A stretch of 64,000 bases of DNA, from positions 620,001-684,000 of the forward strand of contig NZ_SNYO01000003.1 of assembly GCF_004363095.1 (NCBI RefSeq), given 5' to 3'. Every line of letters starts with the position of its first letter. The stretch's first letter is position 1. A model generated the notes under the pieces. That model was not told where the DNA came from, ran no database searches, and worked only from the letters and a program-made list of their open reading frames with translations. This document shows, piece by piece, positions 1 through 8,864 of the stretch. Origin of the DNA: Actinomycetospora succinea. GTDB taxonomy: Bacteria > Actinomycetota > Actinomycetes > Mycobacteriales > Pseudonocardiaceae. The position numbers and the translations under genes are program-made.

Positions 1-803
1 AGGCTCACCTCGTCGACGACATAGCCGAGGTCGTTGAGCTCGCGCACGGTGCCCTCGACGCGGTACCGGTCGCCGAACGCGAACTGCGCCTGCCCGTGCA
101 GCACGCTCCACAGCGCCTCGTAGCGCTCGGGGAGCTCCATCGCCTCGGCGATCAGCTGCGGCTCGATCTCCGGCGGCCGGTGGAGGCTCGCGGCGAGGTC
201 GGTCATGCCCGCCGCGACGTTCTCGACGAGGATCTCGAGGTCCATCTGCCGCTGCCCGTCCGACAGCGACGGGTGCACCTCGCTGGTCTCGGCGTCGACG
301 AGCCAGGCCTGGAACAGCTGGCCGTCGCGGGAGAACAGCGTGTTGGCGAGCGAGCAGTCGCCCCAGTAGACGCCGTGGCGGTGCAGCTCGACCAGCAGGC
401 CGACCATGGCGTCGAACAGCCGCGCGCGCTGGGCCGGACGGTTCGGGGGCAGACGGGCGATCAGCCGGCGGTACTGCCACGAGCCGGTCAGGTACCGGGT
501 CAGCAGGATCGAGCAGTCGTGGTCGGGCTGGGTGACGAGCCCCGCCGGGCGCACGGCGGGCAGGCCGGCGGACTCGAGGTGGCGCAGGTTGTCGAACTCC
601 TTGCCCGCGATGCGCGGCGGCAGCTCCTTGAGCGCCCAGAGCGTCCCGTCGACCTCGACGAACCGCACGAGGTGACGGCTGGGGCCGACGGGCAGCTCGC
701 GCAGCGGGACGTCGGCGGGGTCCCACGACGCCAGCGGCCGGTCCCAGGGCAGGGCGATCAGGCCGGGCGAGGGGACGCGCAGGCGCAGGTCCGGTGCGGT
801 CAT
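1..803 (-). CDS. DUF4032 / LPS-kinase-like protein, C-terminus outside window
   Basis: A protein-kinase-like fold of the DUF4032 type seen in actinobacteria; substrate unknown. The visible 267 codons include a WALKE segment near residue 57, which could hold the ATP-binding Lys, a catalytic-loop-like HGVYWGDCSLANTLF near residues 142-156, and a following LVDAET that could supply the metal-binding Asp. The start ATG overlaps the stop of the upstream LacI gene by 4 bases, so the two are translationally coupled. Linkage to the sugar importer suggests a role in carbohydrate metabolism, but this is inference. The gene runs off the left edge, so the DUF4032 C-terminal part is not visible. Confidence 0.72.
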   Translation of the reverse strand, partial: MTAPDLRLRVPSPGLIALPWDRPLASWDPADVPLRELPVGPSRHLVRFVEVDGTLWALKELPPRIAGKEFDNLRHLESAGLPAVRPAGLVTQPDHDCSILLTRYLTGSWQYRRLIARLPPNRPAQRARLFDAMVGLLVELHRHGVYWGDCSLANTLFSRDGQLFQAWLVDAETSEVHPSLSDGQRQMDLEILVENVAAGMTDLAASLHRPPEIEPQLIAEAMELPERYEALWSVLHGQAQFAFGDRYRVEGTVRELNDLGYVVDEVS

Positions 804-1828
804 CGTGGTGCTCCCGGAGGTGAGGTCGTCCCGCGCAGCACGAGCCGGGTGGGCAGGACCTCGGCGAGGGGTTCCTGCAGGTCGCCGCGCAGTGCGGCCG
901 CCACGAGCTCCCCGGCGCGGCGACCCTGCTCCCGGACGGGCTGGGCGACGGTGGTGAGGTCGGTCAGCGCGGCCAGCGGGTGGTCGTCGACACCGATCAC
1001 GGAGAGGTCCTCGGGGACGCGCAGGCCGGCGCGGCGCAGGGTGCGGATCGCGCCGAGCGCGGTCTCGTCGTCGTGGGCGAAGACCGCCGTCGGAGGGGTG
1101 CGCAGCCCGAGCAGGCGCGCCATCCCCTCGGCGCCGCCCTCGCCGCCCCACGCCACGGTGGTCGCGAGCTCGTCCTCGGGCTCGATCCCGGCGTCGGCGA
1201 GGGCCGTGCGCCACGCCGACGCCCGCGCGTCGTCGTCCACCGCGATCAGCCCGATCCGCCGATGGCCCAGATGGAGCAGGTGGTCCATCGCCTGGCGCCC
1301 GGCGCCGTGGTCGTCGATGCCGACCGACGGGTACGGCGCCACCCGCCCGCCGGCGACCACGACGTCGACGCCCAGCGACGCGAGCCGGGCGTGCTCGGCG
1401 TCGTCGACGGCCACGGCGAGCACCACGACCGCGTCCACCTTGCGGCGGGCCGGCAGGCGGTCGAAGAACGCGGCGCGCTCCTCGGGACCGCCGACGCGGA
1501 AGAGCACGAGGTCGAGGTCGGCGGCGCGCAGCGCGGCCTCGAGGCCCTCGATGAGCTCGCCGAAGAACCACCGTGACGGGTGCGGCACGAGGACCGCGAC
1601 GCGCCCGGTCGGCCCGCCGGCGAGCCGCGCCGCCTCGGGGGACGCGACGTAGTCGAGCGCCTCGGCGGCCTCGCGGACGCGGGCGCGGGTGGCGGCGGCG
1701 ACGTGCGGGTGCTCGCCGAGGGCCCGCGACGCGGTGGCGAGCGAGACGCCGGCGCGGCGCGCGACGTCGTCGAGGGTCACCGGGGAGGCGGGCGCGGCAC
1801 GGCGCCAGCTCTGCGTGTCCCCGGTCAC
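800..1828 (-). CDS. LacI-family transcriptional repressor
   Basis: A 342-residue LacI/GalR repressor, probably controlling the divergent lpqY-sugABC operon. The N-terminus carries the classic helix-turn-helix VTLDDVARRAGVSLATASRA (residues 17-36) followed by a periplasmic-binding-protein-like sensor domain ending in IGVDDHPLAALTDLTTVAQP, the usual LacI C-terminal signature. The GTG at 1828 is chosen because the frame open further upstream lacks family similarity; a GTG at 1780, immediately before the HTH, is a possible shorter start. It overlaps the DUF4032 gene by 4 bases. Two identical LacI-type operators lie between it and lpqY, which implies autoregulation. The effector is probably a sugar but cannot be read from sequence. 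Confidence 0.88.
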   Translation of the reverse strand: MTGDTQSWRRAAPASPVTLDDVARRAGVSLATASRALGEHPHVAAATRARVREAAEALDYVASPEAARLAGGPTGRVAVLVPHPSRWFFGELIEGLEAALRAADLDLVLFRVGGPEERAAFFDRLPARRKVDAVVVLAVAVDDAEHARLASLGVDVVVAGGRVAPYPSVGIDDHGAGRQAMDHLLHLGHRRIGLIAVDDDARASAWRTALADAGIEPEDELATTVAWGGEGGAEGMARLLGLRTPPTAVFAHDDETALGAIRTLRRAGLRVPEDLSVIGVDDHPLAALTDLTTVAQPVREQGRRAGELVAAALRGDLQEPLAEVLPTRLVLRGTTSPPGAPR

Positions 1829-1848
1829 AACGTCAGCATGGCACCGGT

Positions 1849-1864
1849 CCGCAAGCGCTTCCAG
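1849..1864. promoter_or_regulatory. LacI-type operator, copy 1
   Basis: The 16 bases CCGCAAGCGCTTCCAG contain the 8-base palindrome AAGCGCTT (1853-1860), typical of LacI/GalR operators. An identical 16-mer lies at 1968-1983, centre-to-centre distance 119 bases. This copy sits about 20 bases upstream of the LacI start, so it probably serves autoregulation or looping. Function is inferred from motif, duplication and position. Confidence 0.75.
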
Positions 1865-1967
1865 AGCAGCAATGGCCCTCATCGACCGGACCGTGTCAGA
1901 CGTCCTAGTGCGACCAGTTCGTCGCTCTTCGTGCTTGACTTGTGAGACCCGCATCACCACGCTCCAC

Positions 1968-1983
1968 CCGCAAGCGCTTCCAG
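1968..1983. promoter_or_regulatory. LacI-type operator, copy 2
   Basis: Second exact copy of CCGCAAGCGCTTCCAG, ending 29 bases before the lpqY start codon. Binding here would block transcription of the importer operon. Together with copy 1 it could support a repression loop. Confidence 0.75.
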
Positions 1984-2012
1984 TTCTCGTGTGGGTGTCC
2001 GAAAGGAGAGCG

Positions 2013-3314
2013 ATGCGCCACCAACGTCGGCGGCTCACCGCGGTGGCCCTCGCCGTCGCGGTGATCGCGGCCATGGCCGCGGCGTGCAGTTCGGCGCCGT
2101 CGGGCCCGCCGGTGCTCACCTGGTACATCAACCCGGACGACGGGGGCCAGGCCGAGATCGCGGCCCGCTGCACCGCCGCCGCCGGCGGCCGGTACACGAT
2201 CGCGACGTCGACGCTGCCGCGTCAGGCCTCCGAGCAGCGCCAGCAGCTCGTCCGGCGCCTCGCGGCCAACGACTCGTCGATCGACATCATGAGCATCGAC
2301 CCGCCCTACGTGCCCGAGTTCGCGCAGGCGGGCTTCCTGGCCCCGATGCCGCCGCAGGTCGCGGCGGCCGCGCGGGAGGACCGGGTCCCCAGCTCGATCG
2401 AGGCCTCGACCTGGCAGGGCCAGCTCGTCGTCGTCCCGTTCTGGGCCAACACCCAGCTGCTCTGGTACCGCAAGTCCGCGGTCGCGGCGATGGGGCTGGA
2501 CATGAACCAGCCGGTGACCTGGGACCGGATCATCCAGGCGGCCGCGCAGAACCGCACCCAGATCGCCGCCCAGGGCGTGCGCGGCGAGTCGCTGACGGTG
2601 TGGGTCAACGCGCTCGTCGAGTCCGCCGGCGGCTCGATCATCACCAACGTCGGCGAGGAGAACCCGGACCTCGTCCAGCTGGGGCTCACCGCACCGCCCG
2701 GCATCGAGGCGGCCCGCGTCCTGCGCACCTACGGCGACGCCGGCGTCGCGCCGCCCGGGTTCCCGACGGCCGACGAGGACACCAACGCCGAGTCGTTCCA
2801 GTCCGGCGACGCCTCGTTCATGGTCAATTACCCGTTCATCTGGGGGAAGGCCAAGTCCGCGGTCGAGGAGGGCACGCTCCAGCAGTCCGTCCCCGACGAC
2901 TACGGCTGGACGCTCTACCCGCGCGTGCTCCCGGACCGGCCGAGCGCGCCGCCGCTCGGCGGCATCAACCTCGGCGTGGGCGCGTTCAGCAACCACCCGG
3001 ACCTGGCCTACGAGGCCACGACCTGCATCACCAGCCCGGAGAACTCCGCGTACTACTTCGTCTCGAACGGCAACCCGTCGTCGCGGCTCTCGGTCTTCGA
3101 CGACCCGGAGGTGCTGGCGGAGTTCCCGATGGCGCCGACCATCCGTGAGTCGCTGACCCTGGCCGCGCCGCGGCCCCAGACCGCGTACTACGCGGAGGTC
3201 TCGGGCGGCATCCAGCGGACCTTCCACCCGCCGGGCTCGGTCACGCCGGGCGCCACCAACGAGGCCGCGACGGCCCTCATCACCGCGGTGCTGCGGAAGG
3301 AGGCGCTGCTGTGA
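2013..3314 (+). CDS. lpqY: Trehalose-type ABC importer, substrate-binding lipoprotein (LpqY-like)
   Basis: Extracellular solute-binding lipoprotein that captures the sugar for the SugAB permease. The N-terminus MRHQRRRLTAVALAVAVIAA is followed by the lipobox MAAACSS, so Cys26 is the predicted lipid anchor. The mature part reads like mycobacterial LpqY: LTWYINPDDGG, LPRQASEQRQQLVRRLAAND and SIDIMSIDPPYVPEFAQAG near residues 35-110. Length is 433 residues, near the family size. A GAAAGGAGA ribosome site lies at 2001-2009, just upstream of ATG 2013. Its stop overlaps the sugA GTG by 4 bases. Trehalose is the known substrate of LpqY-SugABC in mycobacteria; here it is inferred from similarity and operon order, and another disaccharide is possible. 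Confidence 0.85.
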   Translation: MRHQRRRLTAVALAVAVIAAMAAACSSAPSGPPVLTWYINPDDGGQAEIAARCTAAAGGRYTIATSTLPRQASEQRQQLVRRLAANDSSIDIMSIDPPYVPEFAQAGFLAPMPPQVAAAAREDRVPSSIEASTWQGQLVVVPFWANTQLLWYRKSAVAAMGLDMNQPVTWDRIIQAAAQNRTQIAAQGVRGESLTVWVNALVESAGGSIITNVGEENPDLVQLGLTAPPGIEAARVLRTYGDAGVAPPGFPTADEDTNAESFQSGDASFMVNYPFIWGKAKSAVEEGTLQQSVPDDYGWTLYPRVLPDRPSAPPLGGINLGVGAFSNHPDLAYEATTCITSPENSAYYFVSNGNPSSRLSVFDDPEVLAEFPMAPTIRESLTLAAPRPQTAYYAEVSGGIQRTFHPPGSVTPGATNEAATALITAVLRKEALL

Positions 3315-4258
3315 GCGCCACACTCGATCGCCCGGTCAGTGCCGTCGACCCGAGCGGCGGTCGTGGCAACGACAAGTCGCGGGCCGAGCGCAAGCTCGGC
3401 TGGTACCTCGCCGGCCCCGCGTTCGTCGTGATGCTGCTGGTCACGGCGTACCCGATCGTCCAGGCGGTCTTCGACTCGCTGTTCGACTACCGCCTCACCG
3501 ACCCGCAGAACTCCTCGTTCGTCGGGCTCGGCAACTACGGCGTGATCCTCACCGACTCGGTGTGGTGGACGTCGTTCGGCGTCACGACGTTCATCACCGT
3601 CGTCACCGTGGCGGTGGAGCTGGTCCTCGGGTTCGGGCTCGCCCTGGTCATGCTCAACGCCCTCAAGGCGCTGCGGCCGGTCCTGCGCACGGTCATCCTC
3701 ATCCCCTACGCGGTGATCACCGTGGTCTCCGCGTTCGCGTGGCAGTTCGCGTTCAGCGTCGACTCGGGCTTCGTGAACTCCTGGTTCTCGTTCCTGGGCG
3801 CCACCCCGGAGACCGACTGGTTCGGCACCCAGGGCCTCTCGCTGTTCGTCATCTGCCTCGCGGAGATCTGGAAGACCACGCCGTTCATCTCGCTGCTGCT
3901 GCTCGCGGGCCTCGCCCAGGTGCCCGATGTGCTGCAGGAGGCGGCCAAGGTCGACGGCGCGTCGTGGTGGCAGCGGCTGCGGCGGGTGACGCTGCCGAAC
4001 ATGAAGGCGGCGATCATGGTCGCCGTCCTGTTCCGCACGCTGGACGCGTTCCGCGTCTTCGACTCCGTGTTCGTCATGACGGCCGGCGCGAACAACACGG
4101 AGACGGTGTCGTTCCTCGCCTACCGGCAGACGATCGAGCGCGTCGAGATCGGACTGGGGTCGGCGGTGTCGGTGCTGCTGTTCCTGTCGGTGGTGCTGAT
4201 CAGCGCCCTGTTCATCAAGGGCTTCAAGGTCGACCTGTCCCAGGCGCGAGGGGAGTAG
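3311..4258 (+). CDS. sugA: Sugar ABC transporter permease (SugA-like)
   Basis: Inner-membrane permease of the CUT1 family, 315 residues with about six membrane segments. It contains EEA-loop-like LQEAAKVDGASWWQRLRRVTLP (around residues 213-234), which contacts the ATPase. Segments such as AEIWKTTPFISLLLLAGLA and VALLFRTLDAFR-like AVLFRTLDAFRVFDSVF closely resemble mycobacterial SugA. The GTG start overlaps the lpqY stop, and sugB follows after 3 bases, so the genes are one operon. It should form the heterodimeric channel with SugB. Confidence 0.87.
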   Translation: MSATLDRPVSAVDPSGGRGNDKSRAERKLGWYLAGPAFVVMLLVTAYPIVQAVFDSLFDYRLTDPQNSSFVGLGNYGVILTDSVWWTSFGVTTFITVVTVAVELVLGFGLALVMLNALKALRPVLRTVILIPYAVITVVSAFAWQFAFSVDSGFVNSWFSFLGATPETDWFGTQGLSLFVICLAEIWKTTPFISLLLLAGLAQVPDVLQEAAKVDGASWWQRLRRVTLPNMKAAIMVAVLFRTLDAFRVFDSVFVMTAGANNTETVSFLAYRQTIERVEIGLGSAVSVLLFLSVVLISALFIKGFKVDLSQARGE

Positions 4259-4261
4259 CCG

Positions 4262-5095
4262 GTGTCCACCCGCGAAAAGGTCGGCTGGGGTATCGGCGGC
4301 CTGCTGATCGTCGTCTACTGCCTGTTCCCGGTGGCGTGGATCATCTCGCTGTCGTTCAAGTCGTCGGACGACATCTCGAACGGCCAGTTCCTGCCCACCG
4401 TGTTCTCCGGTGCCAACTACGAGCAGATCCTCGTCGGCGACGCGGCGGGGCTCTTCCTGCCCGCGCTGGTCAACTCGTTCGGCATCTGCATCATCGCGAC
4501 GTTCATCTCGTGCCTGCTCTCGATGTTCGCCGCGTACGCGATCGCCCGCCTGGACTTCCCGGGCAAGAAGCTCATCCTGTCCACCGCGCTCGCGGTGGCG
4601 ATCTTCCCGGTGATCTCGATCGTCACGCCGCTGTTCAACCTGTGGCGCCAGATCGGGCTCTACAACACCTGGCCCGGCCTGATCATCCCCTACCTCTCGC
4701 TGACGCTGCCGATCTCGATCTGGACCCTGTCGGCCTTCTTCCGCGAGATCCCGTGGGAGATGGAGCAGGCCGCCCAGGTCGACGGGGCCACCCCGTGGCA
4801 GGCGTTCCGCAAGGTGATCGTGCCGCTGGCCGCGCCCGGGGTGTTCACCACGGCGATCATCGCGTTCTTCCTCGCCTGGAACGACTTCGTCTACGGCATC
4901 TCACTGACCTCGACCGAAGCGGCCCGTCCGGTGCCCGCGGCGCTCGGTCTGTTCTCGGGCGCCTCGCAGTTCGAGTCACCGAACGGCCCGATCGCGGCCG
5001 CCGCGGTGATCGTCACGATCCCGGTCGTGCTCCTCGTCCTGCTCTTCCAGCGGCGCATCGTCGCCGGTCTCACCAACGGCGCCGTGAAGGGCTGA
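4262..5095 (+). CDS. sugB: Sugar ABC transporter permease (SugB-like)
   Basis: Second CUT1 permease, 277 residues, starting at GTG 4262 three bases after sugA. Six membrane segments are visible. The EAA loop reads MEQAAQVDGATPWQAFRKVI (around residues 166-185), the docking site for the SugC ATPase. WTLSAFFREIPWEMEQAA just before it and AWNDFVYGISLT after it are typical of MalG-type permeases. It pairs with SugA to move the sugar across the membrane. Confidence 0.87.
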   Translation: MSTREKVGWGIGGLLIVVYCLFPVAWIISLSFKSSDDISNGQFLPTVFSGANYEQILVGDAAGLFLPALVNSFGICIIATFISCLLSMFAAYAIARLDFPGKKLILSTALAVAIFPVISIVTPLFNLWRQIGLYNTWPGLIIPYLSLTLPISIWTLSAFFREIPWEMEQAAQVDGATPWQAFRKVIVPLAAPGVFTTAIIAFFLAWNDFVYGISLTSTEAARPVPAALGLFSGASQFESPNGPIAAAAVIVTIPVVLLVLLFQRRIVAGLTNGAVKG

Positions 5096-5124
5096 CTCTT
5101 CTCAAGAAAGGACAACGACTGGCC

Positions 5125-6357
5125 ATGGCCTCGATCGAGATGAGCCACATCGTCAAGCAGTACGGCGACGGCTTCCCCGCCGTGAACGACGTGAGCCTCG
5201 ACATCGCCGACGGCGAGTTCATGATCCTGGTCGGGCCGTCGGGCTGCGGGAAGTCGACGCTGCTCCGGATGATCGTGGGGCTCGAGGACATCACCTCGGG
5301 CGACATGGTCATCGGCGGCGACCGGGTCAACGACAAGGCGCCGCGCGACCGCAACCTGTCGATGGTGTTCCAGAACTACGCGCTCTACCCGCACCTGAGC
5401 GTGTTCGAGAACATCGCGTTCCCGCTGCGCCTGGCGAAGGTGCCCGACGGCGAGGTGAAGAAGCGCGTCGAGGAGGCCGCCGGCGTCCTCGAGCTCAAGG
5501 AGCACCTCGAGCGCAAGCCCGCCAACCTCTCCGGCGGCCAGCGCCAGCGCGTCGCGATGGGCCGGGCGATCGTGCGGTCCGCGGACGCGTTCCTCTTCGA
5601 CGAGCCGCTGTCCAACCTCGACGCCAAGCTGCGCGGCCAGATGCGCACCGAGATCGCGCGCCTGCAGCGCCGCCTCGGCATCACCACCGTCTACGTCACC
5701 CACGACCAGACCGAGGCCATGACCCTCGGCGACCGCGTCTGCGTGCTGCGCAAGGGCGTCATCCAGCAGGTGGCGTCGCCGCGCGAGCTCTACGAGCAGC
5801 CCGTCAACCTGTTCGTCGCCGGGTTCATCGGCTCGCCGCCCATGAACTTCCTGCCGGCCAGCGTCGAGGGCACGAGCCTCTCGACGCCGTTCGGCACGGT
5901 CGAGCTGGGTGCGGAGCGCGCCGAGAAGGTCAAGGGCCACGACCTGCTGCTCGTCGGCATCCGCCCCGAGTACTTCGAGGACGCGAGCCTCGTCGACGAG
6001 GCCAAGAAGCCACACGGGACGACGTTCAGCGCCCGGGTGGACGTCACCGAGTGGCTCGGCGACGCGCAGTACGCCTACATCCCGTACGAGGCGCCCGCCG
6101 AGATCGCCGAGCAGCTCAAGGCGCTCTCGCGCGAGCTCGACTCCGACCAGCTGCGGACCCAGGCCGTGGTGTCGATCGACTCCACCAGCCGCATCCGCGA
6201 GGGGCGCGAGGCGGAGTTCTGGCTCGACACCCGCAAGGTCCACGTCTTCGACCCCAAGACCGGCGAGAACCTCACCCGCGACGCCGAGGCCGGCCGCAAG
6301 CTGACCGAGGAAGCGGCGGAGGACCGCATCGAGCAGGTGGAGCGGGCGAAGGTCTGA
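5125..6357 (+). CDS. sugC: Sugar ABC transporter ATPase (SugC/MsmK-like)
   Basis: ATPase that powers the SugAB permease. The 410-residue protein has Walker A GPSGCGKST (residues 38-46), signature LSGGQRQR, Walker B AFLFDEPLSNLD and switch His in VTHDQTEAMTLGDR. The C-terminal third is a TOBE/MalK-type regulatory domain (GIRPEYFED). ATG 5125 is used because the MASIEMSHIVKQYG N-terminus matches the family; an AAAGGA lies at 5107-5112. It closes the operon 24 bases before a convergent hydrolase gene. Such ATPases can serve several CUT1 importers. Confidence 0.88.
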   Translation: MASIEMSHIVKQYGDGFPAVNDVSLDIADGEFMILVGPSGCGKSTLLRMIVGLEDITSGDMVIGGDRVNDKAPRDRNLSMVFQNYALYPHLSVFENIAFPLRLAKVPDGEVKKRVEEAAGVLELKEHLERKPANLSGGQRQRVAMGRAIVRSADAFLFDEPLSNLDAKLRGQMRTEIARLQRRLGITTVYVTHDQTEAMTLGDRVCVLRKGVIQQVASPRELYEQPVNLFVAGFIGSPPMNFLPASVEGTSLSTPFGTVELGAERAEKVKGHDLLLVGIRPEYFEDASLVDEAKKPHGTTFSARVDVTEWLGDAQYAYIPYEAPAEIAEQLKALSRELDSDQLRTQAVVSIDSTSRIREGREAEFWLDTRKVHVFDPKTGENLTRDAEAGRKLTEEAAEDRIEQVERAKV

Positions 6358-6381
6358 CGGAGCTCGCCCGGGCCCGGTGCT

Positions 6382-7341
6382 CTACAGCCGGTGCCAGGCC
6401 TGGGCCAGCTGCGACGCGATCGGCGTGACGACGCGGCGGTCGTTCCAGTAGTACGGGTGGGCGAGCGGGGTCCAGCCGAGCCACCACGGGCCAACGCCGA
6501 CGCGCCGGTCCTCGTGGACGGCGCCGGCCCAGGCGTCGCTGAGCGGGCGCAGGGGCGAGGCGATGACGTCGTCGGGGTCGTAGACGTTGACCCACTCCCC
6601 GCGCTGGCGGGGGTGCCGGCCCGCGAAGGCCGGGTGCGGCACGGTCAGCGGCTTGCCGAAGTCCGGGTGCCGCTGCGCCCACAGGGCCAGCGGGCTGCCG
6701 AGCGTGTAGAACCAGCCGAACGTCTCGCCTTGCTCGAGCGGGGTGTCCCCGAGGATGCGCGCCGCCGTCGGGGCGAGGGGAGCCCCGCCCTGCAGGTCGT
6801 AGAGGAAGTCGCTGGAGACGACGCTGCCGAGGCTGTGGCCGAGCACGGCCAGCGGCGCCTCGCCGCCCGCCTCCTCCGCGAGCTCGTGCAGCGCGCCGGC
6901 GAGCACGGCCTGGACCTGCTGGTAGTGCCCGGTGCCGTCGGCGCCCGACTGGTAGGCCACGGCGTCGCCGAGGTAGTGGACGATCAGCCACCGCAGCGTC
7001 GGGAAGTGGGCGTCGTCGAGGCCCGGCAGCCAGCGCAGGCCCGCCGTCGACGCCGCCGCGAGCAGGGCAGGCGTCGATCCCTGGCTGGCGCGGGCCGCGA
7101 GGGCGTCGAGGATCTCGACCAGCCAGCGGGCGCCGCGCCCGGTGATGCGGTCGCTGAGCTCCTCCTGCCCGCGCTCGAACACCGGCGCCCAGAACGCCGG
7201 CTTGATGACCAGGGCGTCGTCGGCGGGCACGCCGGCGATGCGGGTGAACTCCTCGCGCAGCAGCGCCGTGGCGCGGGCGGCGTACTGCTCGCCGGCGCTC
7301 TCGACGCCGTGCACCAGCATGACGGCGAGGCGGTCGCTCAC
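6382..7341 (-). CDS. Alpha/beta-hydrolase-fold protein
   Basis: A 319-residue protein with an alpha/beta-hydrolase core. VMLVHGV near residue 10 is the oxyanion-hole strand, and LGHSLGSVVSSDFLYDL around residues 173-189 is the nucleophile elbow (GHSLG). FYTLGSPLALWAQ and VNVYDPDDVIASPLRPL follow, the latter offering candidate catalytic Asp residues. The GTG start at 7341 overlaps the stop of the upstream exchanger gene by 4 bases. There is no signal peptide, so it is likely cytosolic. Substrate is unknown; lipase- or esterase-like activity is a guess. Confidence 0.75.
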   Translation of the reverse strand: MSDRLAVMLVHGVESAGEQYAARATALLREEFTRIAGVPADDALVIKPAFWAPVFERGQEELSDRITGRGARWLVEILDALAARASQGSTPALLAAASTAGLRWLPGLDDAHFPTLRWLIVHYLGDAVAYQSGADGTGHYQQVQAVLAGALHELAEEAGGEAPLAVLGHSLGSVVSSDFLYDLQGGAPLAPTAARILGDTPLEQGETFGWFYTLGSPLALWAQRHPDFGKPLTVPHPAFAGRHPRQRGEWVNVYDPDDVIASPLRPLSDAWAGAVHEDRRVGVGPWWLGWTPLAHPYYWNDRRVVTPIASQLAQAWHRL

Positions 7342-8693
7342 TTGGCGTCGACGAGCTCGGCGTACGGGGTGCGCAGGCCGTCGCGCAGGAGCCGCACGAG
7401 GTCGTGGCGCTTGCGCAGGAACAGCACGATCGCCGCCCCGACGTAGACGCCGGAGAGGATCAGCAGCTCGAGCTCCTGCAGGGGCGCGGGCAGCGTCGCG
7501 GCGAGGACGAACTGGCCGACGAACAGCACCAGCAGGCTCAGCGCGCCGACCACGTTGATCGACAGCGTGACCAGCAGCGCCACCGCGAAGAGCGACTGCG
7601 CCGCGGTGATGAGGAGCTCCTCGCGCTGCATGGCGTCGACCGGCAGCCCGTTGAGCGAACCCGCGGACAGCGCGAACACGATCGGCAGCGTGCCGACGAG
7701 CAGCGACCACTGGTTGACCTTGGACGACACCAGCGTGGCGAGGGCGTCGGTGGTCTTCAGGCGCCAGGCGTAGAGGCCGGCGACGAGCAGCTCGGGCGCC
7801 TCGGAGGCGAGCGGCGCGAGCCACTGGACCAGGAAGAACTGGCTGATGCCGAGCTCGGTGCCCGTCTCGACGAGCGACTCCGCGAACGGCTCGGCGCACA
7901 GCACGATGATCACGGCGGCGACGACGAAGAGCCCGATGTAGCCGGTGCGCCGGCGCGGGGCCTCCATGCGCCCGACCCAGGCCGAGGGGCCGATGAGGTC
8001 GGGGTCCTCGGCTGGCGCCTTGGCGACGCGGATGCTGTAGAGCACGAAGATGCCGACGAGGACCACGGTGTCGACGAGCGTGATGCTGGTGCGCAGCGGC
8101 AGGGTCAGCGAGTAGACGGTGGCGAGGAGCAGGAAGACCAGCGGCACCGAGTCGGTGCGCAGCAGGGTGACGGTCGTCGGGCGTCCCGGCTGGTGCGACG
8201 TCCCCGCGCCTCCCGGCGCGCCCGCGTCGGCTCCGCCGCGGCGCAACCGGATCGCGGCGAGCAGCACGACGAGCGCCCACCCGACGCCGACGAGGATCCG
8301 GTTGGCGCCGGTCATGTTGGCCAGCGCCAGCCCGCAGGGCGACTGCTCCGTGGAACCCGGTGGCAGACACGTCGGCCCGTACTGCGCGTAGGCGTTGCCG
8401 CCCTGGATCGTGAAGACGAAGTCGACGGCGTACTCGGGCAGCACCGCGACGAGCGCGAGCAGCGCGATCGCCAGCCCGGCGGAGATGTCGACCTGGGCGG
8501 CCTCGGCGGCCCAGGAGAGCAGGAACGCCGCGCCGATGATCGCGACGCCGAACAGGAGCGCGTCGATCGGCGGCGAGAGGTGCAGCCCCCCGAGCCGCAG
8601 GACCAGGCCCGGCAGCGCCACCCCCACGGCCAGGGCGACCAGCAGGGGGGAACGGTCGCCGCGCCGGGTCGTGCCAGCGCTGGTGGTCGCCAT
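7338..8693 (-). CDS. Sodium/calcium exchanger-like (CaCA) membrane protein
   Basis: A 451-residue polytopic protein with roughly ten to twelve membrane segments. Two acidic, polar-rich helices resemble CaCA alpha repeats: VAVLPEYAVDFVF near residues 80-92 and LASEAPELLVAGLYAWRLKT in the second half, followed by ALATLVSSKVNQWSLLVGT. This supports cation antiport, though the ion is uncertain. ATG 8693 gives the N-terminus MATTSAGTTRR; a longer start at 8750 is open but lacks support. The gene is divergent from mscS and overlaps the hydrolase gene by 4 bases. Confidence 0.75.
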   Translation of the reverse strand: MATTSAGTTRRGDRSPLLVALAVGVALPGLVLRLGGLHLSPPIDALLFGVAIIGAAFLLSWAAEAAQVDISAGLAIALLALVAVLPEYAVDFVFTIQGGNAYAQYGPTCLPPGSTEQSPCGLALANMTGANRILVGVGWALVVLLAAIRLRRGGADAGAPGGAGTSHQPGRPTTVTLLRTDSVPLVFLLLATVYSLTLPLRTSITLVDTVVLVGIFVLYSIRVAKAPAEDPDLIGPSAWVGRMEAPRRRTGYIGLFVVAAVIIVLCAEPFAESLVETGTELGISQFFLVQWLAPLASEAPELLVAGLYAWRLKTTDALATLVSSKVNQWSLLVGTLPIVFALSAGSLNGLPVDAMQREELLITAAQSLFAVALLVTLSINVVGALSLLVLFVGQFVLAATLPAPLQELELLILSGVYVGAAIVLFLRKRHDLVRLLRDGLRTPYAELVDAK

Positions 8694-8864
8694 GTCCGGT
8701 TGTCTACCCCTCATCCGAGTTTCACACCCACCCGACCCGACCCATCTCACCGTGTCCGTTCAGCGCGCGTGTACCCAGGCGGTTTGCGACGGGTCCGGAT
8801 GATCGGGCACGGTGTCCGGCCGGTCGCCCACTCACCGCTCCCCCGCTCCCCGAGGTTGGTTGCC

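Noticed and set aside
6358-6381. GC-rich GCCCGGGCCC between sugC and the hydrolase as a terminator
   Set aside because: The stem is very short with no T-run; too weak to annotate as a terminator.
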